Origin: Serratia nevei
Lineage (GTDB): Bacteria > Pseudomonadota > Gammaproteobacteria > Enterobacterales > Enterobacteriaceae
Assembly: GCF_024160145.1 (NCBI RefSeq)
Contig: NZ_JAMYWQ010000004.1
Coordinates: 1-64,000, forward strand
Direction: 5' to 3'
DNA length: 64,000 bases
The notes beneath the pieces are model-generated. The model was not told the DNA's origin, did no database searches, and worked only from the letters and a program-made list of their open reading frames with translations. Position 1 is the stretch's first letter; every line of letters begins with the position of its first letter. The translations under genes were made by a program, and so were the position numbers. This document shows positions 35,590-46,097 of this stretch, one piece after another.

Positions 35590-37473
35590 TTACTGAGGCT
35601 GTTGCTCAGCGGCCCCCATTTTGATCTTGGCTTCTTTACGCAGGCTCGCCAGCAGCGAATCGAAGGAGACGCCGGTCGCGCCCTCTTCCATCTTGCCGAC
35701 GAAGGTTTTCATTTCGTCTTCCGGCAGCGTGCCCGGCTTCACCGCATCGAGCGCGATCAGCACCACGTTGTCCTGGCGATCCTGCGACATGCCGTACACC
35801 GGTTTGCCTTCCTGCGGGTGCGGCAGCGCGAACACGCTCTCCACCAGCTGGCTGTCTTCCGGCGCGCGCGCCATCTTCTGCACGGCGCCAAAGCTCAGGC
35901 CGGCGGCTTTCATCGCCTCGTCGCCCTTGCCCTGCTTCAGCTCAACCAGCAGCTTCTCGCCCTGCAGTTTCGCTTCCTGCACCGCTTTGTTGCGCTTCAC
36001 CAGTTCCGCTACGCGGTCTTTCACCTGGTCGAACGGTTCGATGCCTTCCGGCTTGTGGCCGCTCACACGCACCACGAAGGCGCGGTCGCCGTCTACGGTG
36101 ATCACGTCGGAGTTGCTGCCCGGCGCGCCGTTCTCGCCGATCAGCGAACCGTCGAAGATCGCCTGCACAACCGGCTTGAAGTTCAGCGCGGCAGGGATGT
36201 TGTCACGCGTGAACCAGTCGCTTTGCGCCGCTTTCACGCCGGCCGCTTCTTCAGCCGAGGTCAGGGATTCGTTATCGCTGGTCGCCGCTTCGCTCACCTT
36301 CTGCTGCAGCGCGTAATACGCGTCTACTGCTTTCTCCTGCTGCACCTGCTTGGCGATGGCGTCATGCACTTCGCTCAGCGGCTTCACTTTCTCCGGTTCG
36401 ATATCGTTCAAACGCACGATCAGGAAGCCGACGGAAGATTTCACCACGCCGGACAGCTGCCCCTTCTCGGTCAGGTTAGCCTGCTTCAGCTCGTCGGCGG
36501 TGGTTTCCGGCTCCAGCCAACCCAGCTCGCCGCCGGTGCGGCGTGAGATGATGTCGGTGGATTTCTCTTTCGCCAGGGTGGCGAAATCGGCGCCCTTCTT
36601 CAGCTCGTCCAGCGCGGCGTTGGCTTCCGCCTCGGTTTTCAGCTGGATCACGCTGTAGTTTTTACGCTCCGGCTGGCCGTAGCTGCTCTTGTGCTGGTCG
36701 TAGTAAGCGCTGATGTCTTCTTCGCTCACTTTCACCTTGTCCTGCATGGACGCGGCGTCCAGCGGGATATAGCTCACCTTCACCTGCTCCGGGGCGATGA
36801 AGCTGTTTTTGTTCTGATCGTAATACGCCTTCAGTTCGTCATCGCCGGCGCTCTGTTTCGCCTGCAGCGCTTTCAAATCGATGGTGGCCAGGCGCACGTC
36901 GCGCTCCTGCAGCACCAGCGCCGCCATGGCTTGCGATTCAGACGGCAGCACGAAGCCGGACTCGCCGAAGGCCTGGATCAGCTGCTGATTGACCAGCTGC
37001 TGGCGCATCGACTGCGCGAAGTTGTCGGCGGTGTAGCCCATGCGGCCGATCAGGTCGAGGTATTTGGCGTTATCGAACTGGCCGTTGGTCTGGAAGTAAG
37101 GCGCCTTGCGGATGGCGTCCTTGATCTGATCGTCGCTGACCGCCAGGCCCAGCTTCTTGGCGTACTGGTCGAGCAGCATGTTGTCGATCAACTGGGACAA
37201 CACCTGACGGCGCATCTGCTGCATATAGCCTTCGTTGCCGGCCAGCGCGGAGAACTGGTCACCCAGCTGCTGCTGCATGCGGCTGCGCTCGCTTTGGAAA
37301 GCCTGTTCCAGCTGAGCGCGTTCGATCGTCTGACCATTTACTTTCGCAGCATAATCGCCGGAGCCGCCGATCAGGTAGTTACCCACCCCGGTCAGAACGA
37401 ATGACAGGATGATCAGGGCCAGGATGATTTTGAGCACGACGTGATTAGCAGCCGCGCGTAAATTGTCCATCAT
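35590..37473 (-). CDS. ppiD: Periplasmic folding chaperone PpiD
   Basis: A 627-residue chaperone anchored by one N-terminal span (about 13-34, LKIILALIILSFVLTGVGNYL) with a long periplasmic part. It contains a SurA-like N-domain, an inactive parvulin domain (about 265-360; RRTGGELGWLEPETTADE) and a second parvulin-like region. It works at the Sec translocon with YfgM. MMDNLRAAANHVVLK is the typical start; the second Met at 37470 is equally possible. Gene order hupB-ppiD-ybaV is as in E. coli. Confidence 0.96.
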   Translation of the reverse strand: MMDNLRAAANHVVLKIILALIILSFVLTGVGNYLIGGSGDYAAKVNGQTIERAQLEQAFQSERSRMQQQLGDQFSALAGNEGYMQQMRRQVLSQLIDNMLLDQYAKKLGLAVSDDQIKDAIRKAPYFQTNGQFDNAKYLDLIGRMGYTADNFAQSMRQQLVNQQLIQAFGESGFVLPSESQAMAALVLQERDVRLATIDLKALQAKQSAGDDELKAYYDQNKNSFIAPEQVKVSYIPLDAASMQDKVKVSEEDISAYYDQHKSSYGQPERKNYSVIQLKTEAEANAALDELKKGADFATLAKEKSTDIISRRTGGELGWLEPETTADELKQANLTEKGQLSGVVKSSVGFLIVRLNDIEPEKVKPLSEVHDAIAKQVQQEKAVDAYYALQQKVSEAATSDNESLTSAEEAAGVKAAQSDWFTRDNIPAALNFKPVVQAIFDGSLIGENGAPGSNSDVITVDGDRAFVVRVSGHKPEGIEPFDQVKDRVAELVKRNKAVQEAKLQGEKLLVELKQGKGDEAMKAAGLSFGAVQKMARAPEDSQLVESVFALPHPQEGKPVYGMSQDRQDNVVLIALDAVKPGTLPEDEMKTFVGKMEEGATGVSFDSLLASLRKEAKIKMGAAEQQPQ

Positions 37474-37542
37474 AGTGTGACAACACTCCGCTGTGATGTG
37501 GATTAACAACCCTTGTGCAGGCGCGTTCCCTGCGACAAAAAT

Positions 37543-37568
37543 AAAAAAAGCGCATCAGTCCGATGCGC
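37543..37568 (-). terminator. Terminator after hupB
   Basis: On the minus strand GCGCATC-GGACT-GATGCGC is followed by seven T. It lies 84 bases past the hupB stop, ahead of ppiD. Confidence 0.75.
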
Positions 37569-37651
37569 CTTGTATCTTACCTTACCAGCACCGCTGCGTC
37601 AGGTGATTGTTTATTACAAAACCCTGTTACGCTAAACGGTTAGACGCTAAA

Positions 37652-37924
37652 TCAGTTTACAGCGTCTTTCAGCGCTTTCCCTGCACGGAAGGCCGGTACT
37701 TTGGCTGCCGCGATCTTGATCTCTTTACCGGTCTGCGGGTTGCGGCCGGTACGGGCCGAACGTTCACGCACGGTGAAGGAACCGAAACCTACCAGAGCCA
37801 CGTCATCCCCTGCTTTCAGAGAGTCGGTAACGGAAGCGATTACTGCGTCTAATGCACGTCCAGCTGCCGCTTTGGAAATATCAGCACCTGCGGCAATCTT
37901 GTCGATCAGTTGTGACTTATTCAC
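37652..37924 (-). CDS. hupB: DNA-binding protein HU-beta
   Basis: A 90-residue nucleoid protein that bends DNA as a dimer with HU-alpha. The start [20 protein letters not shown] and the arm region [14 protein letters not shown] are nearly invariant in enterobacteria. The DNA-intercalating Pro63 is in GRNPQTG. It is flanked by terminators on both sides, so it is a single-gene unit. Confidence 0.98.
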   Translation of the reverse strand: MNKSQLIDKIAAGADISKAAAGRALDAVIASVTDSLKAGDDVALVGFGSFTVRERSARTGRNPQTGKEIKIAAAKVPAFRAGKALKDAVN

Positions 37925-38071
37925 TCTATCATCCCCTCTAGAATTCTATCGTCGCACCGAAAAATCCCTACGGTTGCGACAGCGCAGCTGTTATATCAAT
38001 CCCATCGAACCTTGGCAAGCCACCGACTGCATGGCAAAACGCGGGCCGACAGAGATCTAACTTAGCGGGAC

Positions 38072-38108
38072 AAAAAAATACTGGCAAGTCCGAAATGGCT
38101 TGCCAGTA
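38072..38108 (-). terminator. Terminator after lon
   Basis: TACTGGCAAG (38079-38088) pairs with CTTGCCAGTA (38099-38108). On the minus strand it is followed by seven T. Confidence 0.8.
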
Positions 38109-38140
38109 TAAGTTTTATCAATGGTTTTTGCGATTCGTCA

Positions 38141-40495
38141 CTATTTTGCCGCTACCGGCAGTGCGCCGAAGGCCGGGTTTTGCAACGCAATGTTCAAAAC
38201 TTCATCGATTCGCTGCACCGGATGAATCTCCAGATCGGCGATAACATTGTCTGGGATCTCTTCCAGATCGCGCTTGTTCTCGTAAGGGATCAGCACGGTT
38301 TTGATGCCGCCGCGATGCGCCGCCAACAGCTTCTCTTTCAGGCCGCCGATCGGCAACACCTGGCCGCGCAGCGTGATCTCGCCGGTCATCGCCACGTCGG
38401 CGCGTACCGGGTTGCCGGTCAGGCAGGAGACCAGCGCGGTGCACATCGCGATACCGGCGCTCGGGCCGTCTTTCGGCGTCGCCCCTTCCGGCACGTGCAC
38501 GTGGATGTCGCGTTTCTCGTAGAAATCGGCGTTGATGCCCAATTTCTCCGCGCGCGCGCGTACCACGGTCAGCGCAGCCTGAATCGATTCCTGCATCACT
38601 TCACCCAGAGAACCGGTGTAGGTCAGCTTGCCTTTGCCCGGCACGCAGGCGGTTTCGATGGTCAGCAGATCGCCGCCCACTTCCGTCCACGCCAGCCCGG
38701 TGACTTCGCCCACGCGGTTTTCGGTATCCGCACGGCCGTAATCGACGCGCTGCACGCCCAGATAATCCTTCAGGTTGTCGCCGTTGATCTCGATATGCTT
38801 GAGTTTCTTGTCCATCAGCAGCGTTTTCACCGCTTTACGGCACAGTTTGGAGATTTCACGCTCCAGGCTGCGCACCCCGGCTTCGCGGGTGTAGAAGCGA
38901 ATGATGCCGATGATGGCGCTGTCGTCGACCGTCAGCTCGCCTTTTTTCAGCGCGTTGCGCTCAAGCTGCTTCGGCAGCAGGTGCTGCTTGGCGATGTTGA
39001 GCTTCTCATCCTCGGTGTAACCCGACAGGCGGATCACTTCCATACGGTCCAGCAGCGGCGCAGGAATGTTCATCGAGTTCGAGGTGGCGACGAACATCAC
39101 GTCGGACAGATCGTAATCCACTTCCAGATAGTGGTCGTTGAACGCCACGTTCTGTTCCGGATCCAGCACCTCCAGCAGGGCGGAAGCCGGATCGCCGCGC
39201 ATGTCGGAAGACATCTTGTCGATCTCATCCAGCAGGAACAGCGGGTTCTTCACCCCAACCTTGGCCATTTTCTGGATCAGTTTACCCGGCATCGAACCGA
39301 TATAGGTACGGCGGTGACCGCGGATTTCCGCTTCGTCGCGCACGCCGCCCAGCGCCATGCGCACGTACTCGCGGCCGGTCGCTTTGGCGATCGACTGCCC
39401 CAGCGAGGTTTTACCCACGCCCGGCGGCCCGACCAGACACAGGATCGGCCCCTTGATTTTGCTGACGCGGCTCTGCACCGCGAGGTACTCGAGGATGCGA
39501 TCCTTGACGCGCTCCAGGCCGTAGTGATCGGTATCGAGCACTTCCTGCGCCTTGTTCAGGTCTTTTTTCACCTTGCTACGCGCATTCCACGGCACCTGCA
39601 GCATCCAGTCGATGTAGCCGCGCACCACGGTCGCTTCCGCCGACATCGGCGACATCATTTTCAGCTTTTGCAGTTCCGCTTCGGTTTTCTCGCGCGCCTC
39701 TTTCGGCATTTTGGCCGCATCTATCTTACGCTTCAGCGCTTCGTGCTCGTCCGGCGCATCGTCCATCTCGCCCAGTTCTTTCTGAATCGCCTTCATCTGC
39801 TCATTCAGATAGTACTCGCGCTGGCTCTTTTCCATCTGTTTCTTGACGCGGTTGCGGATGCGCTTCTCGACCTGCAGCAGGTCGATCTCCGACTCCATCA
39901 TCGCCATCAGGTATTCCAGACGCTCGGTGATGTCGGACATCTCGAGCACCGACTGCTTGTCGCTGAGTTTCAGCGGCATGTGGGCAGCGATGGTGTCCGC
40001 CAGGCGCGCGGCGTCGTCGATGCTGTTCAGTGAAGTCAGCACCTCCGGCGGAATTTTTTTGTTCAGCTTGATATAGCCTTCAAACTGATTGATCGCGGTG
40101 CGCACCAACACTTCCTGCTCGCGTTCGTCGATCGCAGGCGACTCAAGGTATTCCGCCTGCGCGGCGAAATGCTCGCCGCTGTCGGACAGCGTAGTGATGC
40201 GCGCGCGCTGCAGCCCCTCGACCAGCACTTTTACCGTGCCGTCCGGCAGCTTCAACATCTGCAGGATCGACGCTACGGTGCCAACCGAGAACAAGTCGTT
40301 AATGCCAGGTTCATCCGTTGAGGCCTCTTTCTGTGCCACCAGCATGATCTTCTTATCGTGATCCATTGCGGCTTCGAGGCACCGAATCGATTTTTCCCGG
40401 CCAACAAATAACGGGATCACCATGTGCGGATAAACCACCACGTCGCGCAATGGCAGGACGGGGATTTCAATGCGTTCGGAACGCTCAGGGTTCAT
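38141..40495 (-). CDS. lon: ATP-dependent protease Lon
   Basis: A 784-residue AAA+ serine protease that degrades misfolded and regulatory proteins. It has the N-terminal substrate domain (1-300), Walker [12 protein letters not shown], Walker B LFLLDEID, and the proteolytic domain with the catalytic Ser in [11 protein letters not shown] and Lys in [15 protein letters not shown] 40495 has AGAGAG before it and gives the known start [19 protein letters not shown] heat-shock promoter lies 90 bases upstream. clpX precedes it on the same strand. Confidence 0.98.
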   Translation of the reverse strand: MNPERSERIEIPVLPLRDVVVYPHMVIPLFVGREKSIRCLEAAMDHDKKIMLVAQKEASTDEPGINDLFSVGTVASILQMLKLPDGTVKVLVEGLQRARITTLSDSGEHFAAQAEYLESPAIDEREQEVLVRTAINQFEGYIKLNKKIPPEVLTSLNSIDDAARLADTIAAHMPLKLSDKQSVLEMSDITERLEYLMAMMESEIDLLQVEKRIRNRVKKQMEKSQREYYLNEQMKAIQKELGEMDDAPDEHEALKRKIDAAKMPKEAREKTEAELQKLKMMSPMSAEATVVRGYIDWMLQVPWNARSKVKKDLNKAQEVLDTDHYGLERVKDRILEYLAVQSRVSKIKGPILCLVGPPGVGKTSLGQSIAKATGREYVRMALGGVRDEAEIRGHRRTYIGSMPGKLIQKMAKVGVKNPLFLLDEIDKMSSDMRGDPASALLEVLDPEQNVAFNDHYLEVDYDLSDVMFVATSNSMNIPAPLLDRMEVIRLSGYTEDEKLNIAKQHLLPKQLERNALKKGELTVDDSAIIGIIRFYTREAGVRSLEREISKLCRKAVKTLLMDKKLKHIEINGDNLKDYLGVQRVDYGRADTENRVGEVTGLAWTEVGGDLLTIETACVPGKGKLTYTGSLGEVMQESIQAALTVVRARAEKLGINADFYEKRDIHVHVPEGATPKDGPSAGIAMCTALVSCLTGNPVRADVAMTGEITLRGQVLPIGGLKEKLLAAHRGGIKTVLIPYENKRDLEEIPDNVIADLEIHPVQRIDEVLNIALQNPAFGALPVAAK

Positions 40496-40585
40496 AGAGC
40501 TCTCTCTTAGTTTAATTTCCGCCAGGTTGAGGGGGAATCTCATGAGACGCAAGCATCTAACGTTTCATAAAATCTGGTTAATGAG

Positions 40586-40614
40586 TATATGGGGATGAAT
40601 CTCTTACATTCAAC
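40586..40614 (-). promoter_or_regulatory. Sigma-32 (heat-shock) promoter of lon
   Basis: The minus strand reads GTTGAAT, 13 bases, CCCCATATA, close to the sigma-32 consensus (CTTGAAA and CCCCATNTA). It resembles the known E. coli lon promoter in both sequence and distance to the start. Confidence 0.72.
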
Positions 40615-40634
40615 GGCAAGAATGCAGGAAAAAG

Positions 40635-40659
40635 AAATGGGGGATGAAATCCCCCATTT
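40635..40659 (-). terminator. Terminator after clpX
   Basis: AAATGGGGGAT (40635-40645) pairs perfectly with ATCCCCCATTT (40649-40659). A U-rich run (TTTCTTTTTCC) follows on the minus strand. It separates clpX from the lon promoter. Confidence 0.8.
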
Positions 40660-40689
40660 TGCTGATAACACGCTGGTTTAACTGGCTAA

Positions 40690-41961
40690 TTATTCGCCAG
40701 ACGCCTGGGCTTCCGGCTTGCCGTAAATCAGCAGCGGCTTGGATTGGCCGGCGATCACCGACTCGTCGATCACCACTTTGTCTACGCTGTCCATCGACGG
40801 CAGATCGTACATGGTGTCGAGCAGCGCGCCTTCCACGATGGAACGCAGGCCGCGAGCGCCGGTTTTGCGCGCCATGGCTTTCTTGGCGATGGCGTTCAGC
40901 GCTTCGTCGCGGAACTCCAACTCCACGCCTTCCAGATTGAACAGCGCCTGGTACTGCTTGGTCAGGGCGTTCTTCGGCTCTTTCAGGATCTGAATCAGCG
41001 CATCTTCGCTCAGCTCGCTCAGGGTCGCCACCACCGGCAGACGGCCGATGAACTCTGGGATCAGACCGAATTTGATCAGATCTTCCGGTTCGGCCTGCAG
41101 CAGCAGTTCGCCCTCGGTGGCCTTCTCGGACTCGCCCTTGACGGTCGCGCCGAAGCCGATGCCGGAGCCGGTGTTGACGCGCTGACCGATCACCTTATCC
41201 AGGCCGGCGAATGCGCCGCCGCAGATAAACAGGATCTTGGAGGTGTCGACCTGCAGGAATTCCTGCTGCGGATGCTTACGCCCGCCCTGCGGCGGAACCG
41301 CGGCGATGGTGCCTTCAATCAGCTTCAGCAGCGCCTGCTGCACGCCTTCACCCGAGACGTCACGCGTGATCGACGGATTGTCAGACTTGCGGGAAATCTT
41401 ATCGATTTCATCGATATAAACGATGCCGCGCTGCGCTTTCTGCACGTCATAGTCACATTTTTGCAACAGCTTCTGGATAATATTTTCCACGTCCTCGCCC
41501 ACGTAACCGGCTTCGGTCAGCGTGGTGGCGTCGGCCATGGTGAACGGCACGTCCAGGAAGCGCGCCAGCGTTTCCGCCAGCAGGGTCTTGCCGCTGCCGG
41601 TCGGGCCGATCAGCAAGATGTTGCTCTTGCCCAACTCGATACCGTTGCTGGTATCGCCGTTGCGCAGGCGTTTGTAGTGGTTGTACACCGCAACCGCCAG
41701 CACTTTCTTCGCCTGCTCCTGGCCGATGACGTAGTCATCAAGGTGGTGGCGAATTTCGTGCGGCGTCGGCAGCGCACTGCGCTCACGATGCGGGGCAACT
41801 TCTTTAATCTCTTCGCGAATAATGTCGTTACACAGATCAACACATTCATCGCAGATATACACTGACGGCCCGGCAATCAGCTTACGCACTTCATGCTGGC
41901 TTTTGCCGCAAAAAGAGCAGTACAGCAGCTTTCCTGAACCGTCTTTGCGCTTATCTGTCAT
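40690..41961 (-). CDS. clpX: ClpXP unfoldase subunit ClpX
   Basis: A 423-residue AAA+ unfoldase that feeds tagged proteins into ClpP. The N-terminal zinc domain has four Cys (YCSFCGKS and [10 protein letters not shown]). Walker A is GPTGSGKT near 120, Walker [10 protein letters not shown], and the ClpP-docking IGF loop is GIGFGA near 267. Length is as in E. coli. It follows clpP by 143 bases and ends in a strong terminator. Confidence 0.98.
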   Translation of the reverse strand: MTDKRKDGSGKLLYCSFCGKSQHEVRKLIAGPSVYICDECVDLCNDIIREEIKEVAPHRERSALPTPHEIRHHLDDYVIGQEQAKKVLAVAVYNHYKRLRNGDTSNGIELGKSNILLIGPTGSGKTLLAETLARFLDVPFTMADATTLTEAGYVGEDVENIIQKLLQKCDYDVQKAQRGIVYIDEIDKISRKSDNPSITRDVSGEGVQQALLKLIEGTIAAVPPQGGRKHPQQEFLQVDTSKILFICGGAFAGLDKVIGQRVNTGSGIGFGATVKGESEKATEGELLLQAEPEDLIKFGLIPEFIGRLPVVATLSELSEDALIQILKEPKNALTKQYQALFNLEGVELEFRDEALNAIAKKAMARKTGARGLRSIVEGALLDTMYDLPSMDSVDKVVIDESVIAGQSKPLLIYGKPEAQASGE

Positions 41962-42104
41962 CAGTCAAACCTCTTCTTTAGTCTTGTCCCGCAGGAAAAT
42001 CACGGCGGCAGTGCGCCCAAACTCATATCGGGAACGCCGAGGGGCCACATCAGAGCGAGCCCCTGCCCACTCTGATTACTATAGTCCATCGGCGCCGCGT
42101 GGTT

Positions 42105-42728
42105 CTAGCTGCGGTGTGTCAGAATGCCGTCAACCAGGCCGTATTCCACGGCTTCTTCCGCGGTCATAAAGCGATCGCGCTCGGTATCGCGCTCGATCTG
42201 CTCCAGCGGCTGGCCGGTATGCTCGGCCATCAGTTCGTTCATGCGCGCTTTCACCTTGAGGATTTCACGCGCGTGGATTTCGATGTCCGTCGCCTGGCCC
42301 TGGTAGCCGCCCAGCGGCTGGTGAATCATCACGCGCGAGTTCGGCAGACAAAAACGTTTGCCTTTGGCGCCGGCGGTCAGCAGGAAGGAGCCCATCGAGC
42401 ACGCCTGGCCCATACAGATGGTGCTGACGTCCGGCTTGATGAACTTCATGGTGTCGTAAATCGACATGCCCGCGGTGATCACCCCGCCCGGCGAGTTGAT
42501 GTAGAGGAAAATGTCTTTTTCCGGGCTTTCCGCTTCGAGGAACAGCATTTGCGCCACGATCAGGTTGGCCATGTGATCCTCCACCTGGCCGGTCAGGAAA
42601 ATGATGCGCTCTTTCAGCAGGCGGGAATAGATGTCGTAAGAACGCTCCCCGCGTGAAGTCTGCTCTACCACCATCGGCACCAGCGCCATGTTCGGTGCAA
42701 ATTGATCTCGTTCGCCACTGTATGACAT
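42105..42728 (-). CDS. clpP: ATP-dependent Clp protease proteolytic subunit ClpP
   Basis: A 207-residue serine protease forming a 14-mer barrel. The catalytic Ser is in [11 protein letters not shown], His in MIHQPLGG, and Asp in [11 protein letters not shown] short propeptide precedes the mature [16 protein letters not shown]-type N-terminus. clpX lies downstream; tig upstream is separated by about 440 bases. Confidence 0.98.
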   Translation of the reverse strand: MSYSGERDQFAPNMALVPMVVEQTSRGERSYDIYSRLLKERIIFLTGQVEDHMANLIVAQMLFLEAESPEKDIFLYINSPGGVITAGMSIYDTMKFIKPDVSTICMGQACSMGSFLLTAGAKGKRFCLPNSRVMIHQPLGGYQGQATDIEIHAREILKVKARMNELMAEHTGQPLEQIERDTERDRFMTAEEAVEYGLVDGILTHRS

Positions 42729-43166
42729 TACCGTCTCCTAATAGAAATTGCCTTGGCGGCCAGGGTGTCACCCTAATACGCCGATTCTACTTGAGAACGG
42801 CCATGATGACTATGCTCAAGCATTCGACCCGCGCCACACGTACCCGACGGTTATTTCATCCCGCGCACTTTGGCAAACAGCCCCAGAATTATTCTTTACA
42901 GATTGGGGGATACCGGCGCGATTTCAAGCCCAGAAGTCGATTTTCTCCACGCGCCGGAAAGGATGCCGTTATTCTGACCGTTATCATGCCAGCCAGTTCC
43001 CCAGGCAACAGGGTAAATATAGTGCATATTGCCCCGCTTAACCTGAGATTAATCAGCAACGTGGCAAAAAGAAAAGCCCGCAACCTCAGGTTGCGGGCTT
43101 TTTCATCGTGCGCCGGTTCGCCAGGCGAAACCGGGGGCGCCGTTCATCGCGCCCGGCACGCTGGCA
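42729..43166. other. Intergenic region between clpP and tig
   Basis: No gene is seen in these 438 bases. They hold the tig terminator (43072-43103) and must contain the clpP promoter. A CTTGAG at minus-strand position near 42820 could be a heat-shock -35 element, but I found no good partner box. Confidence 0.4.
43072..43103 (-). terminator. Terminator after tig
   Basis: AAAGCCCGCAACCT and AGGTTGCGGGCTTT form a near-perfect long stem with a very short loop, U-rich on both sides. It is about 65 bases beyond the tig stop. Confidence 0.85.
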
Positions 43167-44471
43167 TTACGCCTGTTGAGTCTGGTTCATCAGCTCGCTG
43201 AAGGTAGTGGCTTTTTCAGTCACTTTCGCTTTTGCCAGCAGGGCTTCAACCGCTTGCTCTTCCAGAGCCACGTTGCGCATGTTGTTCATCAGCTCTTTGT
43301 TTTTGCTGTAGAACTCGATGACTTCGCTCGGATCTTCGTAGGCAGAAGCCATTTCTTCGATCAGCGTCTTCACGCGGTCTTCGTCAGCTTTCAGATCGTT
43401 GGTGCTGATCACTTCGCCCAGCAGCAGGCCAACCACGACGCGGCGTTTCGCTTGCTCTTCGAACAGCTCGCGCGGCAGTTCCAGCGCTTGCTTCTCGTTG
43501 CCGCCGAAGCGCTGTGCAGCCTGACGACGCAGCACGTCGATTTCGCCGTCGATCAAGGCAGCAGGCACGTCGATTTCGTTCGCGCTCACCAGGCCGTCGA
43601 TCGCCTGAGACTTGATGCGGTTACGCACGGCGCCTTTCAGCTCGCGCTCCATGTTCTTGCGAACTTCGGTGCGCAGGCCGGCAACGGAACCGTCCGCCAC
43701 GCCGAAACGCTTGATGAACTCTTCGGTCAGTTCCGGCAGCTCGCGCTCTTCAACTTTCTTCAGCACGATAGCGAATTTGGCCGCTTTACCCTTCAGGTTT
43801 TCCGCGTGGTAATCTTCAGGGAAGTTCACGTCGATGGAGAACTCTTCACCCGCTTTGTGACCGACCAGACCTTCTTCGAAGCCTGGGATCATGCGGCCTT
43901 GGCCCATTGCCAGTACGAAGTCGGACGCTTTGCCGCCTTCGAACTCTTCGCCGTCGATAGAACCGGTGAAGTCAACGGTCACGCGATCTTCAGCTTCCGC
44001 TGCGCGATCGGTTTCTTTCCAGGTCGCCTGCTGCTTGCGCAGAGTGTCCAGCATCGCGTCGACGTCTTCGTCGTTCACTTCAACCACAGGTTTTTCAACT
44101 TCGATGTTTTCCAGGCCTTTCAGCTCAACGTCTGGATACACTTCGAATTCAACGGCGAAAGTGAAGTCTTCACCTTCTTTGTACTCGCCCGGCACGTAGT
44201 TTGGTGCGCCGGCCGGATTAATCTTTTCTTTGATGATCGCGTCAACGAAGCTGCGCTGCATCGCTTCGCCCAGCACGTCCTGACGAACAGAGGCGCCGTA
44301 ACGCTGTTCCACGATGTTCATCGGCACTTTGCCTTTGCGGAAGCCGTCGATACGCACGCTTTTCGCTGCGTTGATCAGCTCTTTCTTCACCGCCTGCTTG
44401 ATAGTATCAGCCGGTACAGTAATAGAGAGACGGCGCCCAAGGCCTTGAGTGGTTTCTACTGAAACTTGCAT
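43167..44471 (-). CDS. tig: Trigger factor
   Basis: A 434-residue ribosome-associated chaperone and peptidyl-prolyl isomerase that meets nascent chains. The ribosome-binding signature GFRKGKVP is at about 43-50, the FKBP domain spans about 150-245 ([19 protein letters not shown]), and the C-terminal arms complete it. Ends with MNQTQQA. Its own sigma-70 promoter lies 130 bases upstream. bolA-tig-clpP order is as in E. coli. Confidence 0.98.
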   Translation of the reverse strand: MQVSVETTQGLGRRLSITVPADTIKQAVKKELINAAKSVRIDGFRKGKVPMNIVEQRYGASVRQDVLGEAMQRSFVDAIIKEKINPAGAPNYVPGEYKEGEDFTFAVEFEVYPDVELKGLENIEVEKPVVEVNDEDVDAMLDTLRKQQATWKETDRAAEAEDRVTVDFTGSIDGEEFEGGKASDFVLAMGQGRMIPGFEEGLVGHKAGEEFSIDVNFPEDYHAENLKGKAAKFAIVLKKVEERELPELTEEFIKRFGVADGSVAGLRTEVRKNMERELKGAVRNRIKSQAIDGLVSANEIDVPAALIDGEIDVLRRQAAQRFGGNEKQALELPRELFEEQAKRRVVVGLLLGEVISTNDLKADEDRVKTLIEEMASAYEDPSEVIEFYSKNKELMNNMRNVALEEQAVEALLAKAKVTEKATTFSELMNQTQQA

Positions 44472-44599
44472 CTTGTTACCTCAAAAAAATCACAGTGCTC
44501 GGTCAACTCCGTTCCAAGAACCAGGACGGCTACAAATAAGAACCGAGTTCCCTGATGACAGAAGCGTCCCGAAACCATTCCGGAAAAATAAGACGCGAC

Positions 44600-44628
44600 A
44601 TTATAGCGGCGCATGCATGGCGAGTCGA
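44600..44628 (-). promoter_or_regulatory. Sigma-70 promoter of tig
   Basis: The minus strand has TCGACT, a 17-base spacer and a perfect TATAAT. Transcription would start about 120 bases before the tig ATG. Confidence 0.65.
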
Positions 44629-44750
44629 GGAAAGCTAGGCGGCGCAGGCGCGCTAAAACTCACACTTTTGCCGATTCGATCGCCAAAAGGCCGCCAAAAC
44701 AGACCGAACGTTGGCCACCTTGCGCGTCGGCCGTGTCGTCGTCAAAAACA

Positions 44751-44772
44751 GAAACGGCCCGCAGGCCGTTTC
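44751..44772 (-). terminator. Terminator after bolA
   Basis: GAAACGGCC (44751-44759) pairs with GGCCGTTTC (44764-44772). CTGTTTTTG follows on the minus strand, giving a U-run just past the stem. Confidence 0.7.
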
Positions 44773-44838
44773 AAAATTCGTCAGTAGTAATACCCTAATT
44801 CAAGGGCAAAGTTCCACTGATACCTGAAAATTTCCCCC

Positions 44839-45153
44839 TCAGGCCAGCGTCCCGGCGCCGCGGCACGGCGGCGAGGCCGGCACGGTATCCTGCAGCCCTT
44901 CCCACTCTTTGAGCGTATAGGTGTGCAGCGCCAGCGCGTGTACGCCATCGGCCAGCTCCTCCGACAGCACGCCGTAGATGGAGCGGTGGCGCGTCAAAAA
45001 ACGTTCGCCGACGAAGCGATCGCTGACCAATACCACTTTGAAATGACTTTCTGAACCCGCCGGAACGTTATGACGATAGCTTTCATCAACGACTTCCAGA
45101 TACGCGGGCTCAAACGCCGCCCTTAACTTTGCTTCTATTTGCTCGCGAATCAT
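44839..45153 (-). CDS. bolA: Stress-response morphogene regulator BolA
   Basis: A 104-residue class II KH-fold protein that shapes cell morphology and biofilm under stress and can partner with monothiol glutaredoxin. The family core [22 protein letters not shown] is present, quoted here as [12 protein letters not shown] and FLTRHR, with the conserved His in each part and [12 protein letters not shown] at the end. AAGGAG before the ATG supports the start. It is divergent from yajG and upstream of tig. Confidence 0.96.
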   Translation of the reverse strand: MIREQIEAKLRAAFEPAYLEVVDESYRHNVPAGSESHFKVVLVSDRFVGERFLTRHRSIYGVLSEELADGVHALALHTYTLKEWEGLQDTVPASPPCRGAGTLA

Positions 45154-45467
45154 AGGATCTCCTTACAACACCGGCAGAGGACCGTGCCCATCTAGTTCAA
45201 TATTAGCCGGTTTTCCCCCGTTTAGACCATCGCCGGGACAAATTTCTCTTTTCTGCGGTCAGAGGATGAGCGCTCTCCCCGCCGCTTGGGGGATTATCCG
45301 ATTGAGCGGGCCAAAAAAGCGTGTTTTTATCAACGGCAGGTAAAAATTTGTCACTCAGGCGCCTTCCGCGCTTCCACCGCACGGCGGCGATGCTATGATG
45401 TCGGCAATTTATCGTCGGCTATCCCGCTCTGATTATTGCTAAATCCATCGAGAATGAGACAGAAAAC
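45154..45467. other. Divergent promoter region between bolA and yajG
   Basis: No gene is seen in these 314 bases. An extended -10 element TGcTATGAT lies at 45391-45399 on the + strand, about 70 bases before yajG. The bolA promoter should also be here; no clear boxes for it were fixed. Confidence 0.5.
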
Positions 45468-46046
45468 ATGTTAAAGAAACTTTGTCTTCCTTTACTGGCC
45501 GCACTGCTGCTGGCCGGTTGTGCGACCAGCAGCAACACCCTCAACGTCACGCCGAAAATCGTTCTGCCGCAGCAGGATCCTACCCTGCAAGGCATCACCG
45601 TCAGCATCAACGGCGCGGATCAGCGCAGCGATCAGGCGCTGGCCAAGGTGAACCGCGACGGCCAGCTGGTCACGCTGACGCCATCGCGCGACCTGCGTTT
45701 CCTGCTGCAGGAAGTGCTGGAGAAACAGATGGGCGCTCGCGGCTACATGATTGGCGCCGACGGCCCGGTCGCGCTGCAGATCGTCGTCAATAACCTGTAT
45801 GCGGACGTCGCCGAGGGCAACCTGCGCTACAACATCACCACCAAAGCCGACATTTCGATCATCGCCCAGGCCAAGAACGGCAACAAGCAGGTGAAGAATT
45901 ACCGCTCGACGTATAACGTGCAGGGCGCCTTCACGGCCACCAACGAGAAGATCACCGATGCCGTCAACTCCGTGCTGGGTGACGTGATCGCCGACATGGC
46001 ACAGGACACCAGCGTCAACGACTTCATCAAGCAAAACGCGCGCTAA
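45468..46046 (+). CDS. yajG: YajG family lipoprotein
   Basis: A 192-residue lipoprotein with signal peptide MLKKLCLPLLAALLLAG and lipid-acceptor Cys18. The mature part is the YajG/DUF799-like fold (VTPKIVLPQQDPTLQG, SRDLRFLLQEVLEKQM). The role is unknown. It is the upstream partner of ampG, 51 bases away on the same strand, as in E. coli; a strong hairpin lies in that gap. Confidence 0.94.
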   Translation: MLKKLCLPLLAALLLAGCATSSNTLNVTPKIVLPQQDPTLQGITVSINGADQRSDQALAKVNRDGQLVTLTPSRDLRFLLQEVLEKQMGARGYMIGADGPVALQIVVNNLYADVAEGNLRYNITTKADISIIAQAKNGNKQVKNYRSTYNVQGAFTATNEKITDAVNSVLGDVIADMAQDTSVNDFIKQNAR

Positions 46047-46058
46047 TCGCCGCGCCTT

Positions 46059-46084
46059 GTGCCGCCCGGCGGGTCGGGCGGCAC
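46059..46084 (+). other. GC-rich hairpin between yajG and ampG
   Basis: GTGCCGCCCG (46059-46068) pairs perfectly with CGGGCGGCAC (46075-46084) around a six-base loop. No U-run follows, so it is not a standard terminator. It ends 13 bases before the ampG ATG, next to its ribosome binding site GGGAA, and could stabilise the upstream mRNA or limit ampG expression. Confidence 0.6.
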
Positions 46085-46097
46085 AGACAGGGAACTT

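Larger units (their letters stand above)
44472..44838. other. Intergenic region between tig and bolA
   Basis: These 367 bases contain no gene. They hold the predicted tig promoter (44600-44628) and the bolA terminator (44751-44772). Nothing else stands out. Confidence 0.5.
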
